Made by a program: the position numbers and the translations under genes | Shown: piece after piece, positions 8,571 through 18,715 of the stretch | Layout of the letters: each line of letters opens with the position of its first letter | Numbering within the stretch: position 1 is the stretch's first letter | Assembly: GCF_000340795.1 (NCBI RefSeq) | Contig: NC_020294.1 | Location: 372,001 to 436,000, forward strand | Source: Candidatus Kinetoplastibacterium desouzaii TCC079E | GTDB taxonomy: Bacteria; Pseudomonadota; Gammaproteobacteria; Burkholderiales; Burkholderiaceae_B | Length of the DNA: 64,000 nt | Reading direction: 5' to 3' | Notes under the pieces: generated by a model | What the model was told of the DNA's origin: nothing | The model's input: only the letters and a program-made list of their open reading frames with translations | Database searches by the model: none

Positions 8571-9608
8571 ATGGTTAAATTTTATCAAATAAAAAGAATG
8601 AATTTATTAGTTATGCAATTAATAAACATTCTAACAGTCATTTGGTATATTTTATTTATGTCATTTATAATTTGGACTAGAATACCAATTTCATTATTAG
8701 AAAATAAAAAAATTCAAATAGTTGTAGAATCTGGGAATTCAGTTAAATTTATAGTTAATTCAATAAATCAAAATGATTTTCATTTTAATGAAAGAAATTT
8801 CATTTGGATGACTTATTTATATAATAATGATCAGAAATTTAAAGCTGGTGATTATGAAATAAGTACTAATGATACTCCTTATTCATTAATGAATAAATTT
8901 ATAAAAGGTGATTGTAATCATAGAAATCGTATTTTATTTATAGAAGGGTGGAATTTTATTCAATTTCGTCAGGCTTTAAAAAAAAACATTCATATTAAAC
9001 AAACAATAGATAATGTAAGTGATTACGAATTGATGAGAATGTTAGATTCTGTCATATTAACTCCGGAAGGACTTTTTTATCCTGATACTTATTATATATC
9101 TCATGGTATTACAGATTTTGAGGTTTTAAAAATAGCTCATAATAAATTTAATGAGATTCTCTCAGAAGCATGGAATAATAGAAGTAAAGATATTGCAATA
9201 AAAACTCCATATGAGGCAATGATTGTAGCTTCTATAATAGAAAAAGAATCAAGTAACGAAGAAGATAGATTTACTATTAGTGGAGTTATAAATAATAGAT
9301 TAAAAATTGGCATGCGTTTACAATCAGATCCAACAATTATATATGGCATGGGTAAATTATTTAAAGGTAAAATTAAGAATAGTGATTTAAAAAAAGATAA
9401 TCCATGGAATACATACACAAGGAGTGGTTTACCTGCTACTCCTATTTGTTCTTTTAGTAAATCTTCTTTATATGCAGCATTGAATCCATATAAACATGAT
9501 TATATTTATTATGTTGCTAGAGGGGATGGAAGTACTAGTTTTTCTAAGACATTAGAATCGCATAATAATAAGGTTAAAGAATTTTCATTGAAGAAAGGTA
9601 AAATGTGA
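8571..9608 (+). CDS. mltG: Endolytic murein transglycosylase MltG
   Basis: MltG (YceG family) is an inner-membrane lytic transglycosylase that cuts nascent peptidoglycan and helps end glycan strands. At 345 aa it has one membrane helix at about residues 15-37 and a periplasmic YceG domain. The catalytic region ASIIEKESSNEEDR carries the conserved Glu, and GMRLQSDPTIIYGMG and YTRSGLPATPICSFS are family hallmarks. It overlaps tmk by 4 bases, so mltG-tmk-holB-tatD read as one operon. Its presence shows active cell-wall remodelling despite genome reduction. Confidence 0.95.
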   Translation: MVKFYQIKRMNLLVMQLINILTVIWYILFMSFIIWTRIPISLLENKKIQIVVESGNSVKFIVNSINQNDFHFNERNFIWMTYLYNNDQKFKAGDYEISTNDTPYSLMNKFIKGDCNHRNRILFIEGWNFIQFRQALKKNIHIKQTIDNVSDYELMRMLDSVILTPEGLFYPDTYYISHGITDFEVLKIAHNKFNEILSEAWNNRSKDIAIKTPYEAMIVASIIEKESSNEEDRFTISGVINNRLKIGMRLQSDPTIIYGMGKLFKGKIKNSDLKKDNPWNTYTRSGLPATPICSFSKSSLYAALNPYKHDYIYYVARGDGSTSFSKTLESHNNKVKEFSLKKGKM

Positions 9609-10234
9609 AAAAATTGGGAAAGTTTATAACTCTAGAAGGAATAGATGGATCAGGTAAAAGTAGTAATGCATGCTGGTTAAGTAATATGCTAAATACTAAA
9701 GGAATTGACTCAGTAGTAACTAGAGAACCAGGAGGAACATTTTTAGGGGAGCAATTAAGAGAGCTAATAGTAAACATTAATATGGAAGTAGAAACAGAAA
9801 CATTATTAATTTTTGCTGCTAGGTATGAACATTTTAAAGCAGTTATAGAACCATCCTTATTATCAGGTAAATGGGTGATATCAGATAGATTTATTGATGC
9901 TACTTATGCATATCAGGGATTTGGTAAAGGTTTAGATTTTAATAGAATTCAAGACTTACAGTTTTGGATTGATTTGAGGTTTAATCCAGATATTACATTT
10001 TTATTTGATATATCATTTGAAACAATGTTAAAAAGATTTTCTAAGGATAGAAAATTAGATAAATTTGAAAAAATGGTAAATTATTTTGATAAAATTAGGA
10101 ATGGTTATTTAGAAATAGCTGATAAATCTAAAGATAGAATAAAGATTATAGAATCTGAAAATTCTATTGATATTGTACAAATGCAGATATTAGAACATAT
10201 TAATAATTTATTAAATCAAACTTATGTATTATGA
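9605..10234 (+). CDS. tmk: Thymidylate kinase
   Basis: Thymidylate kinase phosphorylates dTMP to dTDP. It is 209 aa. The P-loop is GIDGSGKS (residues 12-19), the DR motif is in WVISDRFIDATYAYQG, and TREPGG provides the substrate-binding Arg. It starts with GTG inside the mltG stop (GTGA, 4-base overlap) and ends in an ATGA overlap with holB, so translational coupling along the operon is likely. The lid segment KRFSKDRKLDKFEK is shorter and less Arg-rich than in E. coli but aligns in place. Confidence 0.95.
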   Translation: MKKLGKFITLEGIDGSGKSSNACWLSNMLNTKGIDSVVTREPGGTFLGEQLRELIVNINMEVETETLLIFAARYEHFKAVIEPSLLSGKWVISDRFIDATYAYQGFGKGLDFNRIQDLQFWIDLRFNPDITFLFDISFETMLKRFSKDRKLDKFEKMVNYFDKIRNGYLEIADKSKDRIKIIESENSIDIVQMQILEHINNLLNQTYVL

Positions 10235-11247
10235 TTAGTTGCTCATTTTTCCCATGGCAGTTTGATTTAGCTGCTCAATGGTTAAAGAACATTGATAGAA
10301 TTCACCATGCATGGTTGATAAATGGTTTGAATGGAATAGGCAAATTTGAATTTTCAACATCATTTGCAGCTACTATTTTATGTGAAAATTTAACAAATAA
10401 TTTTGCTTGTTGTCATTGTGTATCATGTAATTTAATAAAAAACAATAATCATCCTGATATAAAATTTTTATTGCCTGATGCATTATCTGGTTTGATTACA
10501 GAGGATTGCAATGATAATTCTATCCAATTATCAAACGAGATTCGTATCGATCAGATTAGAGATATAATTCCTTGGATAAATATTACTCCTTATCGTAACA
10601 ATAAAAAGATTATTATTATATATAAAACTAATAATTTAAATATAGTTTCTTCTAATGCTTTATTAAAAATAATAGAAGAACCTCCACCTAATGTAATTAT
10701 TATTATAGTGGCAGATTATTTAGAAGGTATTCTGCCTACAATTATATCTCGTTGTCAAAGAATTTATCTACCTATACCAAATAATAATATTTCTTTAGAC
10801 TGGTTAAATAAGAATAATGTTAACAATTCAAAAGAATGGTTATCTTTTACTGGTGGAGCGCCAATAAATGCTTTTTATTATAGTAAAAAACGTGATAATC
10901 CCTGTCATATATGGATTAAGAATTTATTAGATATGCTATCAAATGATATAAAAGTTCCTATTTATTCAATATTAGAAGACAATTATGACACAATAATTAT
11001 TCCTGAGCTTATAGAAATATTTCAAAAAATATTTTTTGATCTAATTATGATAATTTATGGCTTTTCTCCTAAATATTTTATAAATTTAGAAAATATTTTT
11101 AAAAAGTTAAGTTGTAGGACTAATAAAGAAATTTGTATAAATATTTTTATTTGGTTAAATAATAAAAGTTTATTGTCCAATTACAAATTAAATAAAAAAG
11201 TATTTGCAAATAATATTTTGCAAAAAACAATAGAATCTTTTAAATAA
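10231..11247 (+). CDS. holB: DNA polymerase III subunit delta'
   Basis: Delta' is a fixed part of the clamp-loader complex that places the beta clamp on DNA. It is 338 aa. The AAA+-like N-terminus has a degenerate P-loop (GLNGIGK, residues 32-38). A zinc module follows with Cys51, Cys60, Cys63 and Cys66 in the C-x8-C-x2-C-x2-C spacing of the family. ISRCQRIYLP supplies the SRC motif that carries the arginine finger. The C-terminal domain is AT-biased and weakly conserved, as usual in reduced genomes. It overlaps tmk by 4 bases. Confidence 0.92.
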   Translation: MISCSFFPWQFDLAAQWLKNIDRIHHAWLINGLNGIGKFEFSTSFAATILCENLTNNFACCHCVSCNLIKNNNHPDIKFLLPDALSGLITEDCNDNSIQLSNEIRIDQIRDIIPWINITPYRNNKKIIIIYKTNNLNIVSSNALLKIIEEPPPNVIIIIVADYLEGILPTIISRCQRIYLPIPNNNISLDWLNKNNVNNSKEWLSFTGGAPINAFYYSKKRDNPCHIWIKNLLDMLSNDIKVPIYSILEDNYDTIIIPELIEIFQKIFFDLIMIIYGFSPKYFINLENIFKKLSCRTNKEICINIFIWLNNKSLLSNYKLNKKVFANNILQKTIESFK

Positions 11248-11258
11248 AAGGTATGGAA

Positions 11259-12047
11259 ATGTTCATAGATTCACATTGTCATTTAAATTTACCAGAATTA
11301 TCGGATAAAATTGAATCTATTCTGGAAAAAATGATTAATTCAAAAGTTTATTCTGCTCTTATTGCAGGTGTTAATAAAAAAGATTTTTCTGACTTGTTAA
11401 AACTAGTTTCTCAATATGATAACCTTTGGGGTTCTGTAGGCATGCATCCTGAATGCATAGATGAAGAAGAATATTCTATAGAAGATTTATGTTCATTAGC
11501 CAAGCATACTAAAATAGTAGCTATAGGTGAGACTGGTTTGGATTATTATAGATCTGCAACTCAAGATTTAGTAGATTTACAAAAAGAACGTTTTAGAAAA
11601 CATATTATAGCTGCTAAATTATCTAAGGTTCCTTTGATAATACATACTCGTTCATCTGCATTAGAAACATTAAAAATCCTAAAAGAAGAAAGGGCTAATG
11701 AGGTAGGTGGGGTTATACACTGTTTTTCAGAAAATTGGAATATTGCTAAATTAGCAATGGATTTAAATTTTTTTATTTCTATGTCTGGTGTTGTTACTTT
11801 TAAAAATGCAAAAAATATTCAAGAGGTAGCTAAAAAAATACCATTAGATAAGTTATTGATAGAAACAGATTCTCCATACTTATCTCCTGAACCTTATAGA
11901 GGTAAAATTAATGACCCATCTAATGTAATTTATATTGCTAAAAAGATTGCTGAATTACGTGATATATCCGAAACAGAAGTAGCCGAATCATCAAGTAAAA
12001 ATTTTTATTCTCTTTTTACAAAAGCCAATAAAAGAATGGTCAGTTAA
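11259..12047 (+). CDS. TatD-family metal-dependent hydrolase (DNase)
   Basis: This is a TIM-barrel metallohydrolase of the TatD/YcfH family; members are 3'-5' exonucleases or act on modified nucleic acids. I prefer ATG 11259 over 11253 because AAAGG lies 7 bases before it, giving 262 aa. Metal ligands are visible in FIDSHCHLNLPE, the Glu of IGETGLDYYR, IHTRSS, HCFS and the Asp of LIETDSPYLSPEPYRG. The final gene of the mltG-tmk-holB run is the usual place for this family in Betaproteobacteria; a PilZ-domain gene often found before it is absent. Its stop overlaps the convergent lplA stop (TTAA). Confidence 0.9.
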   Translation: MFIDSHCHLNLPELSDKIESILEKMINSKVYSALIAGVNKKDFSDLLKLVSQYDNLWGSVGMHPECIDEEEYSIEDLCSLAKHTKIVAIGETGLDYYRSATQDLVDLQKERFRKHIIAAKLSKVPLIIHTRSSALETLKILKEERANEVGGVIHCFSENWNIAKLAMDLNFFISMSGVVTFKNAKNIQEVAKKIPLDKLLIETDSPYLSPEPYRGKINDPSNVIYIAKKIAELRDISETEVAESSSKNFYSLFTKANKRMVS

Positions 12048-12823
12048 GGGACTATATTAATCCAAGAATTTTGTTTGAATTTATCTTCAGATAGTTTTTT
12101 TGCTGCTTTGATAGTCTTACTATCTAACTCAACTCTTTCTAGAGAGCACATTTGAGAAAATTTTTCTATCATATTCTTTATAAAGTGCTCTCTGGAAAAT
12201 CCAGTAGATATAAGGGCAGAATCATCTACTCTTTTATTGGCACTTTCTATTCCTTTATCAGAAATTTTTTCTTTTCCAATGCGCAATAATTCAAGCATTT
12301 TATTTTGATTTATAGAATAGGCAATTGTTACATGATGTAGTATTGAATTTGAAAATCTTGCCTGAGCAGCGCCTCCTATTTTTTTACCGTTTTCTGATTC
12401 GATATCATTTATTGGTTTATATCTAGCAGGAACTCCTAAGTCTATAAGAGCTTTAATAACCCAATCATCTAAAAACTTATAAGATTCTTGAAAACTCATA
12501 TCATTTACTAAATTTATAGGAGCGCTAATAGAATAAGTTATAGTGTTTCCTGGCTCTATAAACATAGCTCCACCTCCAGTAATTCTTCTTACTATTTCTA
12601 TATTATATTCTTTAGATTTTTCTTGATTTACTTCATTTTTTATTGATTGAAAACGACCTAATACTATAGCAGGTGATGCCCATTCCCATATTCTTAATGT
12701 GGGATGTCTCAAACCATCATTAACTTCTTTTGTGATTAACGCATCTAATGCCATATGTATATTAGGTGCTTGTGAGTAAGTATGAATTAATTGCCAATTA
12801 TAATCTTTCCAAGTTTTTTTCAT
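12044..12823 (-). CDS. lplA: Lipoate-protein ligase A, catalytic subunit
   Basis: This is the catalytic domain of lipoate-protein ligase, which activates lipoate with ATP and transfers it to Lys of E2/H-protein domains. The BPL/LPL signature is intact: RRITGGGAMF, then KKIGGAAQAR with the conserved Lys. I use ATG 12823 (259 aa), the start MKKTWKDYNWQLIH that fits the family; the longer frame to 12868 would overlap the preceding gene. The C-terminal accessory domain of one-chain LplA is missing here and is supplied by the separate gene ending 2 bases upstream, so this is a two-piece ligase. Without that partner the archaeal homologue cannot adenylate lipoate. Confidence 0.88.
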   Translation of the reverse strand: MKKTWKDYNWQLIHTYSQAPNIHMALDALITKEVNDGLRHPTLRIWEWASPAIVLGRFQSIKNEVNQEKSKEYNIEIVRRITGGGAMFIEPGNTITYSISAPINLVNDMSFQESYKFLDDWVIKALIDLGVPARYKPINDIESENGKKIGGAAQARFSNSILHHVTIAYSINQNKMLELLRIGKEKISDKGIESANKRVDDSALISTGFSREHFIKNMIEKFSQMCSLERVELDSKTIKAAKKLSEDKFKQNSWINIVP

Positions 12824-12825
12824 AA

Positions 12826-13104
12826 TTATTCCAAAGCTTTTTTTATAGCTATAGCAATTGCCTCGCAAGAAAAACCTAAAAGTTTAGTATTTTTTGGTAA
12901 ATTGCTTTCTATTTTTTCTTTAATGACTAATTCAGTAGATTTTATTGAAATACCTTCTAAAGAACTATTTATTATGTCTATAGTTTCTGGGGGTTCAAGA
13001 AAAAAGTCGCCGCTAATATATATATTATAAATCTGATTTTCAGAATTAATCTCAAAATCAGCTGCAACTAATTTACCTCCTGGTACTTTATATTCACCAT
13101 GCAT
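12826..13104 (-). CDS. Lipoate-protein ligase small subunit (LplA C-terminal-domain protein)
   Basis: This 92-aa protein matches the accessory C-terminal domain of lipoate-protein ligase, known as a separate chain (LplB) in Thermoplasma. It begins HGEYKVPGGKLVAADFEI and contains IYISGDFFLEPPETI and LEGI, the fold's typical strand and turn motifs. It is transcribed before lplA, and its TAA lies 2 bases before the lplA ATG, so the two chains should be made together. In the archaeal enzyme this piece is needed for the lipoyl-AMP step. Should not be confused with octanoyltransferase LipB, which is unrelated in length and motif. Confidence 0.82.
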   Translation of the reverse strand: MHGEYKVPGGKLVAADFEINSENQIYNIYISGDFFLEPPETIDIINSSLEGISIKSTELVIKEKIESNLPKNTKLLGFSCEAIAIAIKKALE

Positions 13105-13144
13105 TTAGTATTTACCTATATATTAATTATGGGATGTTTATAAA

Positions 13145-13181
13145 GTATAATATATATTACTTTACATAATATATATTATAC
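13145..13181 (-). terminator. Candidate guaA terminator
   Basis: Perfect 15-bp inverted repeat (13145-13159 and 13167-13181) with a 7-base loop, made almost only of A and T. It lies 16 bases after the guaA stop on the minus strand and is followed by TTTATAAA. The stem is long but weak in G-C pairs. Confidence 0.5.
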
Positions 13182-13197
13182 GCATAGAAAATTATAC

Positions 13198-14787
13198 TTA
13201 TTCCCACTCTATTGTAGCTGGAGGTTTATTTGATATATCATATACAACTCTATTAACACCAGGAATTTCATTTATAATTCTGGATGAAATTTTTGATAAT
13301 AAATCATCTGGAATTTTTGACCAATTTGCTGTCATGAAATCTAAAGTATTTACAGCTCTTAAGACTATAACATATTCATAAGTGCGGTGATCTCCCATAA
13401 CACCTACAGATTTTATAGGTAAAAATACAGCAAAAGCTTGAGAAACTGAATCATACCAACTTTTACCAGTTAATTGATTAAGATTGTTTCTTAATTCTTG
13501 TATGAAAATATTATCAGCACCTTGTAATATTTTTACAAATTCAGGTTTTACTTCACCTATTATTCTTACAGCTAATCCAGGACCAGGAAATGGATGTCGG
13601 AATATCATTTCAGGTGAAATTCCTAATTCTAAGCCAATTTTTCTAACTTCATCTTTAAATAAATATTTTAATGGCTCTAATAGCTTAAGATTCATTTTTT
13701 CTGGAAGTCCACCAACATTATGATGAGATTTTATAACCTTAGAAGATCCATTTTTAGCATTTGATGATTCTATAACATCTGGATATATCGTACCCTGAGC
13801 TAGCCATTTTATGTTACCAAGTTTATTTGCTTCTGATTGAAAAACGTTAATAAATTCAGCACCTATTATCTTCCTTTTTTCTTCAGGATCAATTATACCT
13901 GACAATTTTTGAAAGAATAAATCAGATGCATCTTTGTATATAATATTAATATGGTAAGAAGAAAACATTTTTTCTACTTGTTTTTTTTCGTTTAATCTCA
14001 TACATCCATGATCAACAAAAACACATGTAAGTTTTTCTCCTATAGCTTTATGAATTAGAATGGCAGCTACAGAAGAATCAACTCCACCTGACAATCCAAG
14101 TATTACTTTATCATCTCCAACTTCAGATTTTATTCTTGATATTGTATTTTCTATATAATTTGGCATACTCCAGTTTGATTCACATTGGCAAATATTTTTT
14201 ACAAACCTTTTGAGTATTTTGTTTCCTAATATTGTATGTGTTACTTCTGGATGAAATTGTAAACCATAAAGATTACGGTTGCTATCTTCCATTCCTGCAA
14301 TTGGACAAGAATTTGTATAGGCTATTTTTTTAAAACCATCAGGTAATTTTGTAACAGTATCTCCATGACTCATCAATACTTTTAGAATATTTACATCATC
14401 GTTATTTTTAATAACTTGTATTCCATCTAATAGTTTACTAGGGCTTGAGATTATAAGTTCTACTTCTCCATATTCACGATTTGTTGATAAGCTAACTTGA
14501 CCACCTAATTGATTTGCCATTAATTGCATTCCATAACAAATGCCTAAAACAGGAATACCAATTTCTAATATAAATTTCTTAAGTGTATCATGATCATTAT
14601 TGTCTATTGACTCATGACTGCCAGAAAGAATTATACCTTTCAATCCAACATCAATCTTATTGTTAATAAATTCTTTATCAATATTATTGTGGATTACTTC
14701 TGCATAAACTCCTAATTCTCTTATTCTACGTGCAATAAGTTGAGTAAATTGAGACCCATAGTCGATAATTAAAATATGTTGGTTCAT
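13198..14787 (-). CDS. guaA: GMP synthase (glutamine-hydrolysing)
   Basis: GuaA aminates XMP to GMP with glutamine and ATP. The 529-aa protein has all three parts: class I glutamine amidotransferase ([10 protein letters not shown] with the catalytic Cys, and the [10 protein letters not shown] His-Glu pair), the ATP pyrophosphatase with the [11 protein letters not shown]-loop near residue 235, and the C-terminal dimerisation domain ending KPPATIEWE, the invariant family tail. It follows guaB by 18 bases on the same strand. The guaB-guaA pair makes the whole IMP to GMP branch. Confidence 0.98.
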   Translation of the reverse strand: MNQHILIIDYGSQFTQLIARRIRELGVYAEVIHNNIDKEFINNKIDVGLKGIILSGSHESIDNNDHDTLKKFILEIGIPVLGICYGMQLMANQLGGQVSLSTNREYGEVELIISSPSKLLDGIQVIKNNDDVNILKVLMSHGDTVTKLPDGFKKIAYTNSCPIAGMEDSNRNLYGLQFHPEVTHTILGNKILKRFVKNICQCESNWSMPNYIENTISRIKSEVGDDKVILGLSGGVDSSVAAILIHKAIGEKLTCVFVDHGCMRLNEKKQVEKMFSSYHINIIYKDASDLFFQKLSGIIDPEEKRKIIGAEFINVFQSEANKLGNIKWLAQGTIYPDVIESSNAKNGSSKVIKSHHNVGGLPEKMNLKLLEPLKYLFKDEVRKIGLELGISPEMIFRHPFPGPGLAVRIIGEVKPEFVKILQGADNIFIQELRNNLNQLTGKSWYDSVSQAFAVFLPIKSVGVMGDHRTYEYVIVLRAVNTLDFMTANWSKIPDDLLSKISSRIINEIPGVNRVVYDISNKPPATIEWE

Positions 14788-14805
14788 AAAATATGTTATA
14801 AAATA

Positions 14806-16275
14806 TTAATCTGATCTGTAATTAGGTGCTTCTTTGGTGATATGTATATCATGAACATGAGACTCACGAACTCCTGCTGATGTAATTTCCACAAATTCAG
14901 ATTTAGTTCGTAAATCATTTATAGTTTGGCAACCACAATAACCCATTGAAGAGCGTAATCCACCTATTAATTGATAGATAATAAAAATAGCACTTCCTTT
15001 ATATGGAACTCTACCCTCTACTCCTTCTGGAACTAATTTATCTGCTGATGATTTGTTGTGACCTTGGAAATATCTATCAGCAGATCCTTTTTCCATGGCT
15101 GCTATACTTCCCATTCCTCTATAAGACTTATAAGTTCTGCCTTGAAATAAAATTTCTTCTCCTGGAGCCTCTGATGTTCCAGCAAACATACTACCCATCA
15201 TACAAACATGGGCTCCAGCAGCTATGGCTTTTGCTACATCCCCTGAATAACGAATTCCACCATCTGCAATTAAAGACACATCAGTATCTTTTAAAGCTTT
15301 AGCGACATCTAATATAGCTGTTATTTGTGGAATTCCAACTCCAGCAATTATTCTAGTTGTACATATAGATCCAGGACCTATTCCTACTTTTACAGCATCA
15401 GCACCATATTTTACTAAATCTTTTGCAGCTGATGCTGTAGCTATATTTCCACCTATAACATCTATGCTATAGTTAGACTTAATCCATTTAATTCTTTCTA
15501 AAACACCTAGTGAATGTCCATGTGCTGTATCTACAACTATTACATCGGCTCCAGCATTTACAAGTTTTTCAACACGTTCCTCTGTGTCATGACTTATACC
15601 TACTGCAGCTCCAACACGAAGCTGTCCACGGGAATCTTTATTGGCAATAGGATGTTCGGTATTTTTTACTATATCTTTAACTGTAGCTAAACCACATAAT
15701 TCAAAATTAGAATTAACTATTAGAACTCTTTCTAGTCGGTGTTTATGCATTAATTTTTGAGCTTCTACTAAAGTAGCACCTTCTTTCATTACAACAAGCC
15801 GATCTTTTGGAGTCATAATATTTTTTAAAGGTTGATCTAGATTTACCTCAAAACGAAGATCTCGATTTGTTACAATACCAACTACTTTATTGTTTTCTAC
15901 AACAGGTAAACCAGATATACCAAATTTACGTTGTAAATTTATAGCTTCTAATACCTTCATATTTGGAGTTACTGTTATAGGATCTATAACTATACCAAAC
16001 TCATGTCTTTTTACACGAGAAACTTCATTAGCTTGAGCATCTGGACTTAAATTTTTATGAATAAAACCTATTCCACCTTCTTGAGCTAGAGCTATAGCTA
16101 AACTAGACTCTGTAACAGTATCCATTGCTGCTGAGGCAATAGGTATATTTAGTTTAATGTTTCTTGTGAGTTTTGTTGTGAGAGACACGTTTTTAGGAAG
16201 AACTTCTGAATAAGAAGGTACTAATAGCACATCGTCAAATGTTAGAGCTTTTTTTAAAGTATGCATTATTGACAT
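14806..16275 (-). CDS. guaB: IMP dehydrogenase
   Basis: GuaB oxidises IMP to XMP with NAD+, the controlling step of guanine nucleotide synthesis. At 489 aa it has the (beta/alpha)8 barrel interrupted by two CBS domains (about residues 95-205). The catalytic loop [15 protein letters not shown] carries the active-site Cys, and the flap shows [13 protein letters not shown] 16275 and ATG 16266 are both possible starts; neither has a strong ribosome binding site. It forms an operon with guaA downstream and is separated from ybdD by an intrinsic terminator at 16365-16398. Confidence 0.97.
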   Translation of the reverse strand: MSIMHTLKKALTFDDVLLVPSYSEVLPKNVSLTTKLTRNIKLNIPIASAAMDTVTESSLAIALAQEGGIGFIHKNLSPDAQANEVSRVKRHEFGIVIDPITVTPNMKVLEAINLQRKFGISGLPVVENNKVVGIVTNRDLRFEVNLDQPLKNIMTPKDRLVVMKEGATLVEAQKLMHKHRLERVLIVNSNFELCGLATVKDIVKNTEHPIANKDSRGQLRVGAAVGISHDTEERVEKLVNAGADVIVVDTAHGHSLGVLERIKWIKSNYSIDVIGGNIATASAAKDLVKYGADAVKVGIGPGSICTTRIIAGVGIPQITAILDVAKALKDTDVSLIADGGIRYSGDVAKAIAAGAHVCMMGSMFAGTSEAPGEEILFQGRTYKSYRGMGSIAAMEKGSADRYFQGHNKSSADKLVPEGVEGRVPYKGSAIFIIYQLIGGLRSSMGYCGCQTINDLRTKSEFVEITSAGVRESHVHDIHITKEAPNYRSD

Positions 16276-16364
16276 TTAGATAATTATATAAATTCTTGAT
16301 TGTACGCCATTTACATGTTAATGGAAGATGATATTATCAGATAAGCAACAATTGAATAATATTT

Positions 16365-16398
16365 AAAAAAAAATAGCGCGATATATTACCGCGCTATT
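16365..16398 (-). terminator. Intrinsic terminator of cstA-ybdD
   Basis: AATAGCGCG (16372-16380) and CGCGCTATT (16390-16398) form a 9-bp G-C-rich stem with a 9-base loop. On the minus strand it is followed directly by a run of T (the A-run at 16365-16373), the classic rho-independent form, 19 bases after the ybdD stop. It is the strongest terminator of the window. Confidence 0.88.
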
Positions 16399-16416
16399 AG
16401 TTTTATGCGTGATTAA

Positions 16417-16629
16417 TTAACAACACTTAATATTGCCATTAACTCCATATTTAGAATTTTGACATTCCTTAAAAAATTCCTCATAAGTAAGTGGAGTTTT
16501 ATTTGGATGATTAGTATTCATATGTTTAACATATTGATCATAATCTTGTATTCCAACCATTAATCTAAGTGTTTGGCCTAAATACTTGCCAGCAATAGAA
16601 GTTTTTTTAGCTATCAAATTAAATAACAT
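16417..16629 (-). CDS. ybdD: YbdD/YjiX-family small protein (CstA partner)
   Basis: This is a 70-aa DUF466 (YbdD/YjiX) protein. Family members are always encoded next to CstA/BtsT-type pyruvate transporters and, at least for CstA of E. coli, are needed for transport. Typical features are the early helix KYLGQTLRLMVGIQDYDQYV, the HMNTNHPNKTPLTYEEFF block and the Cys-rich end (KCC). It starts 22 bases after cstA on the same strand and shares its terminator. No membrane segment is seen, so it is probably a cytosolic accessory subunit. Confidence 0.9.
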   Translation of the reverse strand: MLFNLIAKKTSIAGKYLGQTLRLMVGIQDYDQYVKHMNTNHPNKTPLTYEEFFKECQNSKYGVNGNIKCC

Positions 16630-16651
16630 TTTGTTTTCTCATGCAAATTGG

Positions 16652-18715
16652 TTAAATAGTATTTAAATCTGATTCTATACAAGTTGGTTTTTCGCTTTTT
16701 CTTGCTAAGAAAATGGAACGTACTCCAAATATCGCTATGCCTATAACAACTGACATAAATAAAACACATAGACTTGCATTTATATAATCATTTTTTATAA
16801 CCATTTGCATTTCATTTATAGATCCTGCTGGTGATAGAATTATTCCATTCTCAATAGAATCTTTATATTTGTGAGCATGTGCTATAAATCCAATATTAGG
16901 ATTAGAATCAAATAATTTATGAATAGAAGCTGCAAATGTACATATTAATAACCAAATAGTAGGTATTATTGTTACCCATGCATATTTGTCTCTCTTCATT
17001 TTAAATAAAACTACTGTACTTAATATAAGAGCTATAGCAGCTAACATTTGGTTTGCCATACCAAATAATGGCCACAATGTATTTATACCACCTAATGGAT
17101 CGACTACTCCTTGGTATAAAAAATATCCCCATGCAGCAACACACATACTAGTAGCTATGATGCTTGCTAATATAGAGTCTGTGCGTTTAAATGATGGTAT
17201 AAATGCTCCTAATAAATCTTGCAACATAAATCTACCAGCTCTAGTTCCAGCATCTACAGCTGTTAAAATAAATAAGGCTTCAAATAGTATAGCAAAATGG
17301 TACCAAAATCCCATCATTGATGGTCCACCAATAACTTGATGGAAAATATAAGCCATACAAACAGCAAGTGTAGGTGCTCCTCCTACTCGAGAAATAATAC
17401 TACTCTCTCCTACATCTTTTGCTACTTGTATTAAATCATCAGGAGTAATGGCGAATCCCCAACTTGAAACGACGCTAGCAACTTCTTCTGGTGTTGTTCC
17501 AATTATAGCAGCAGGACTATTCATTGCATAATATATGCCAGGATCTATTATACTTGCAGCTATTAATGCCATGATAGCCACAAAAGATTCCATTAACATA
17601 CTACCGTAGCCGATATATCTAGTTTGAAGTTCATTTTCTATTAATTTTGGAGTTGTTCCAGAAGCAATAAGAGCATGAAAACCTGATACAGCACCACAAG
17701 CGATAGTGATAAACAAGAACGGAAATAGTTTACCAGACCATACTGGTCCAGTTCCGTCTGTAAATTGGAAAACCATTGAAGGCATTTTCATAACAGGAGC
17801 TACTATTACTATACCTATAGCCAAACCTATTATTGTTCCTATTTTTAAAAATGTTGATAGGTAATCTCGAGGTGCTAATAAAAGCCAGACAGGTAGTACT
17901 GAAGCTATAAAGCCATAACCTATTAAAATCCAGGTTAATTGTTTCCCATCTAAATCAAATAAATACATTAACAGCTCATTATTAACAGCTTCTTTGCCAA
18001 AAACTATGGCAGCCATTAGTAATATGAATCCTATAATGGAAATTTCACCAATTCTTCCTGGTCTAATATATCTTAAATATACTCCCATAAAAAGCGCTAT
18101 TGGCACTGTTGATGCTACTGTAAATGTTCCCCAAGGAGAATGGGTTAATGCCTTAACTACAATGAGAGCAAGAACTGCCAATATAATTACCATTATAATG
18201 AAAGTTCCAAACAATGCTAATAAACCAGGGGCTGTTCCTAATTCTGATTTTATTATATCTCCTAAGGATCTTCCATCTCTTCTTGTTGAAATAAATAGAA
18301 CAACAAAATCTTGTACTGCTCCAACGAAAACAACACCTGCTAAGATCCAAAGCATACCAGGCAAGTAACCAATTTGCGCTGCTAATACTGGACCAACTAG
18401 AGGCCCTGCTCCAGCTATAGCTGCAAAATGATGTCCAAATAAAACATGTTTGTTCGTTGGAACGTAATCTATTCCATCATTATATTTCCAAGCTGGAGTA
18501 ATACGTTCAGAGTTTAATTGAAAAACTTTATTAGCGATAAATCTACTGTAATAACGATATGCTATAAGATATACACAAACAGAAGCTACTAAAATCCATA
18601 AAGCATTTATGCTTTCTCCACGATTTAGAGCAATAAACCCAAGAGCAAAAGCTCCTATAATTGATAGAATTATCCATATTAGGTGCTGATGACAGCTCCT
18701 AGTACCACTTTGCAT
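16652..18715 (-). CDS. cstA: Carbon starvation protein CstA, pyruvate transporter
   Basis: CstA is a large inner-membrane transporter, shown in enterobacteria to import pyruvate and linked to peptide use. I choose ATG 18715 (687 aa) because CAGGAG lies 9-10 bases before it; ATG 18736 is in frame but lacks a site. About 16-18 hydrophobic helices run along the chain. Family motifs include HVLFGHHFAAIAGAGPLVGP near the N-terminus, GAVSGFHALIASGTTPK in the middle and LWPLFGMANQMLAAIAL towards the end. With ybdD it forms a two-gene operon. Pyruvate brought in could feed PpsA encoded in the same window. Confidence 0.95.
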   Translation of the reverse strand: MQSGTRSCHQHLIWIILSIIGAFALGFIALNRGESINALWILVASVCVYLIAYRYYSRFIANKVFQLNSERITPAWKYNDGIDYVPTNKHVLFGHHFAAIAGAGPLVGPVLAAQIGYLPGMLWILAGVVFVGAVQDFVVLFISTRRDGRSLGDIIKSELGTAPGLLALFGTFIIMVIILAVLALIVVKALTHSPWGTFTVASTVPIALFMGVYLRYIRPGRIGEISIIGFILLMAAIVFGKEAVNNELLMYLFDLDGKQLTWILIGYGFIASVLPVWLLLAPRDYLSTFLKIGTIIGLAIGIVIVAPVMKMPSMVFQFTDGTGPVWSGKLFPFLFITIACGAVSGFHALIASGTTPKLIENELQTRYIGYGSMLMESFVAIMALIAASIIDPGIYYAMNSPAAIIGTTPEEVASVVSSWGFAITPDDLIQVAKDVGESSIISRVGGAPTLAVCMAYIFHQVIGGPSMMGFWYHFAILFEALFILTAVDAGTRAGRFMLQDLLGAFIPSFKRTDSILASIIATSMCVAAWGYFLYQGVVDPLGGINTLWPLFGMANQMLAAIALILSTVVLFKMKRDKYAWVTIIPTIWLLICTFAASIHKLFDSNPNIGFIAHAHKYKDSIENGIILSPAGSINEMQMVIKNDYINASLCVLFMSVVIGIAIFGVRSIFLARKSEKPTCIESDLNTI

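Noticed and set aside
12824-12868. Longer lplA start at 12868
   Set aside because: It would overlap the small-subunit gene by 43 bases, and the extra 15 residues are not like the family; ATG 12823 gives the expected N-terminus.
15003-15302. 99-codon plus-strand frame opposite guaB
   Set aside because: It lies wholly inside a certain gene on the other strand, is Leu/Tyr-rich without family likeness, and no ribosome binding site is seen; it is a shadow frame.
17994-18368. 124-codon plus-strand frame opposite cstA
   Set aside because: Antisense shadow of a strongly conserved transporter; composition mirrors hydrophobic codons read in reverse, and there is no recognisable domain.
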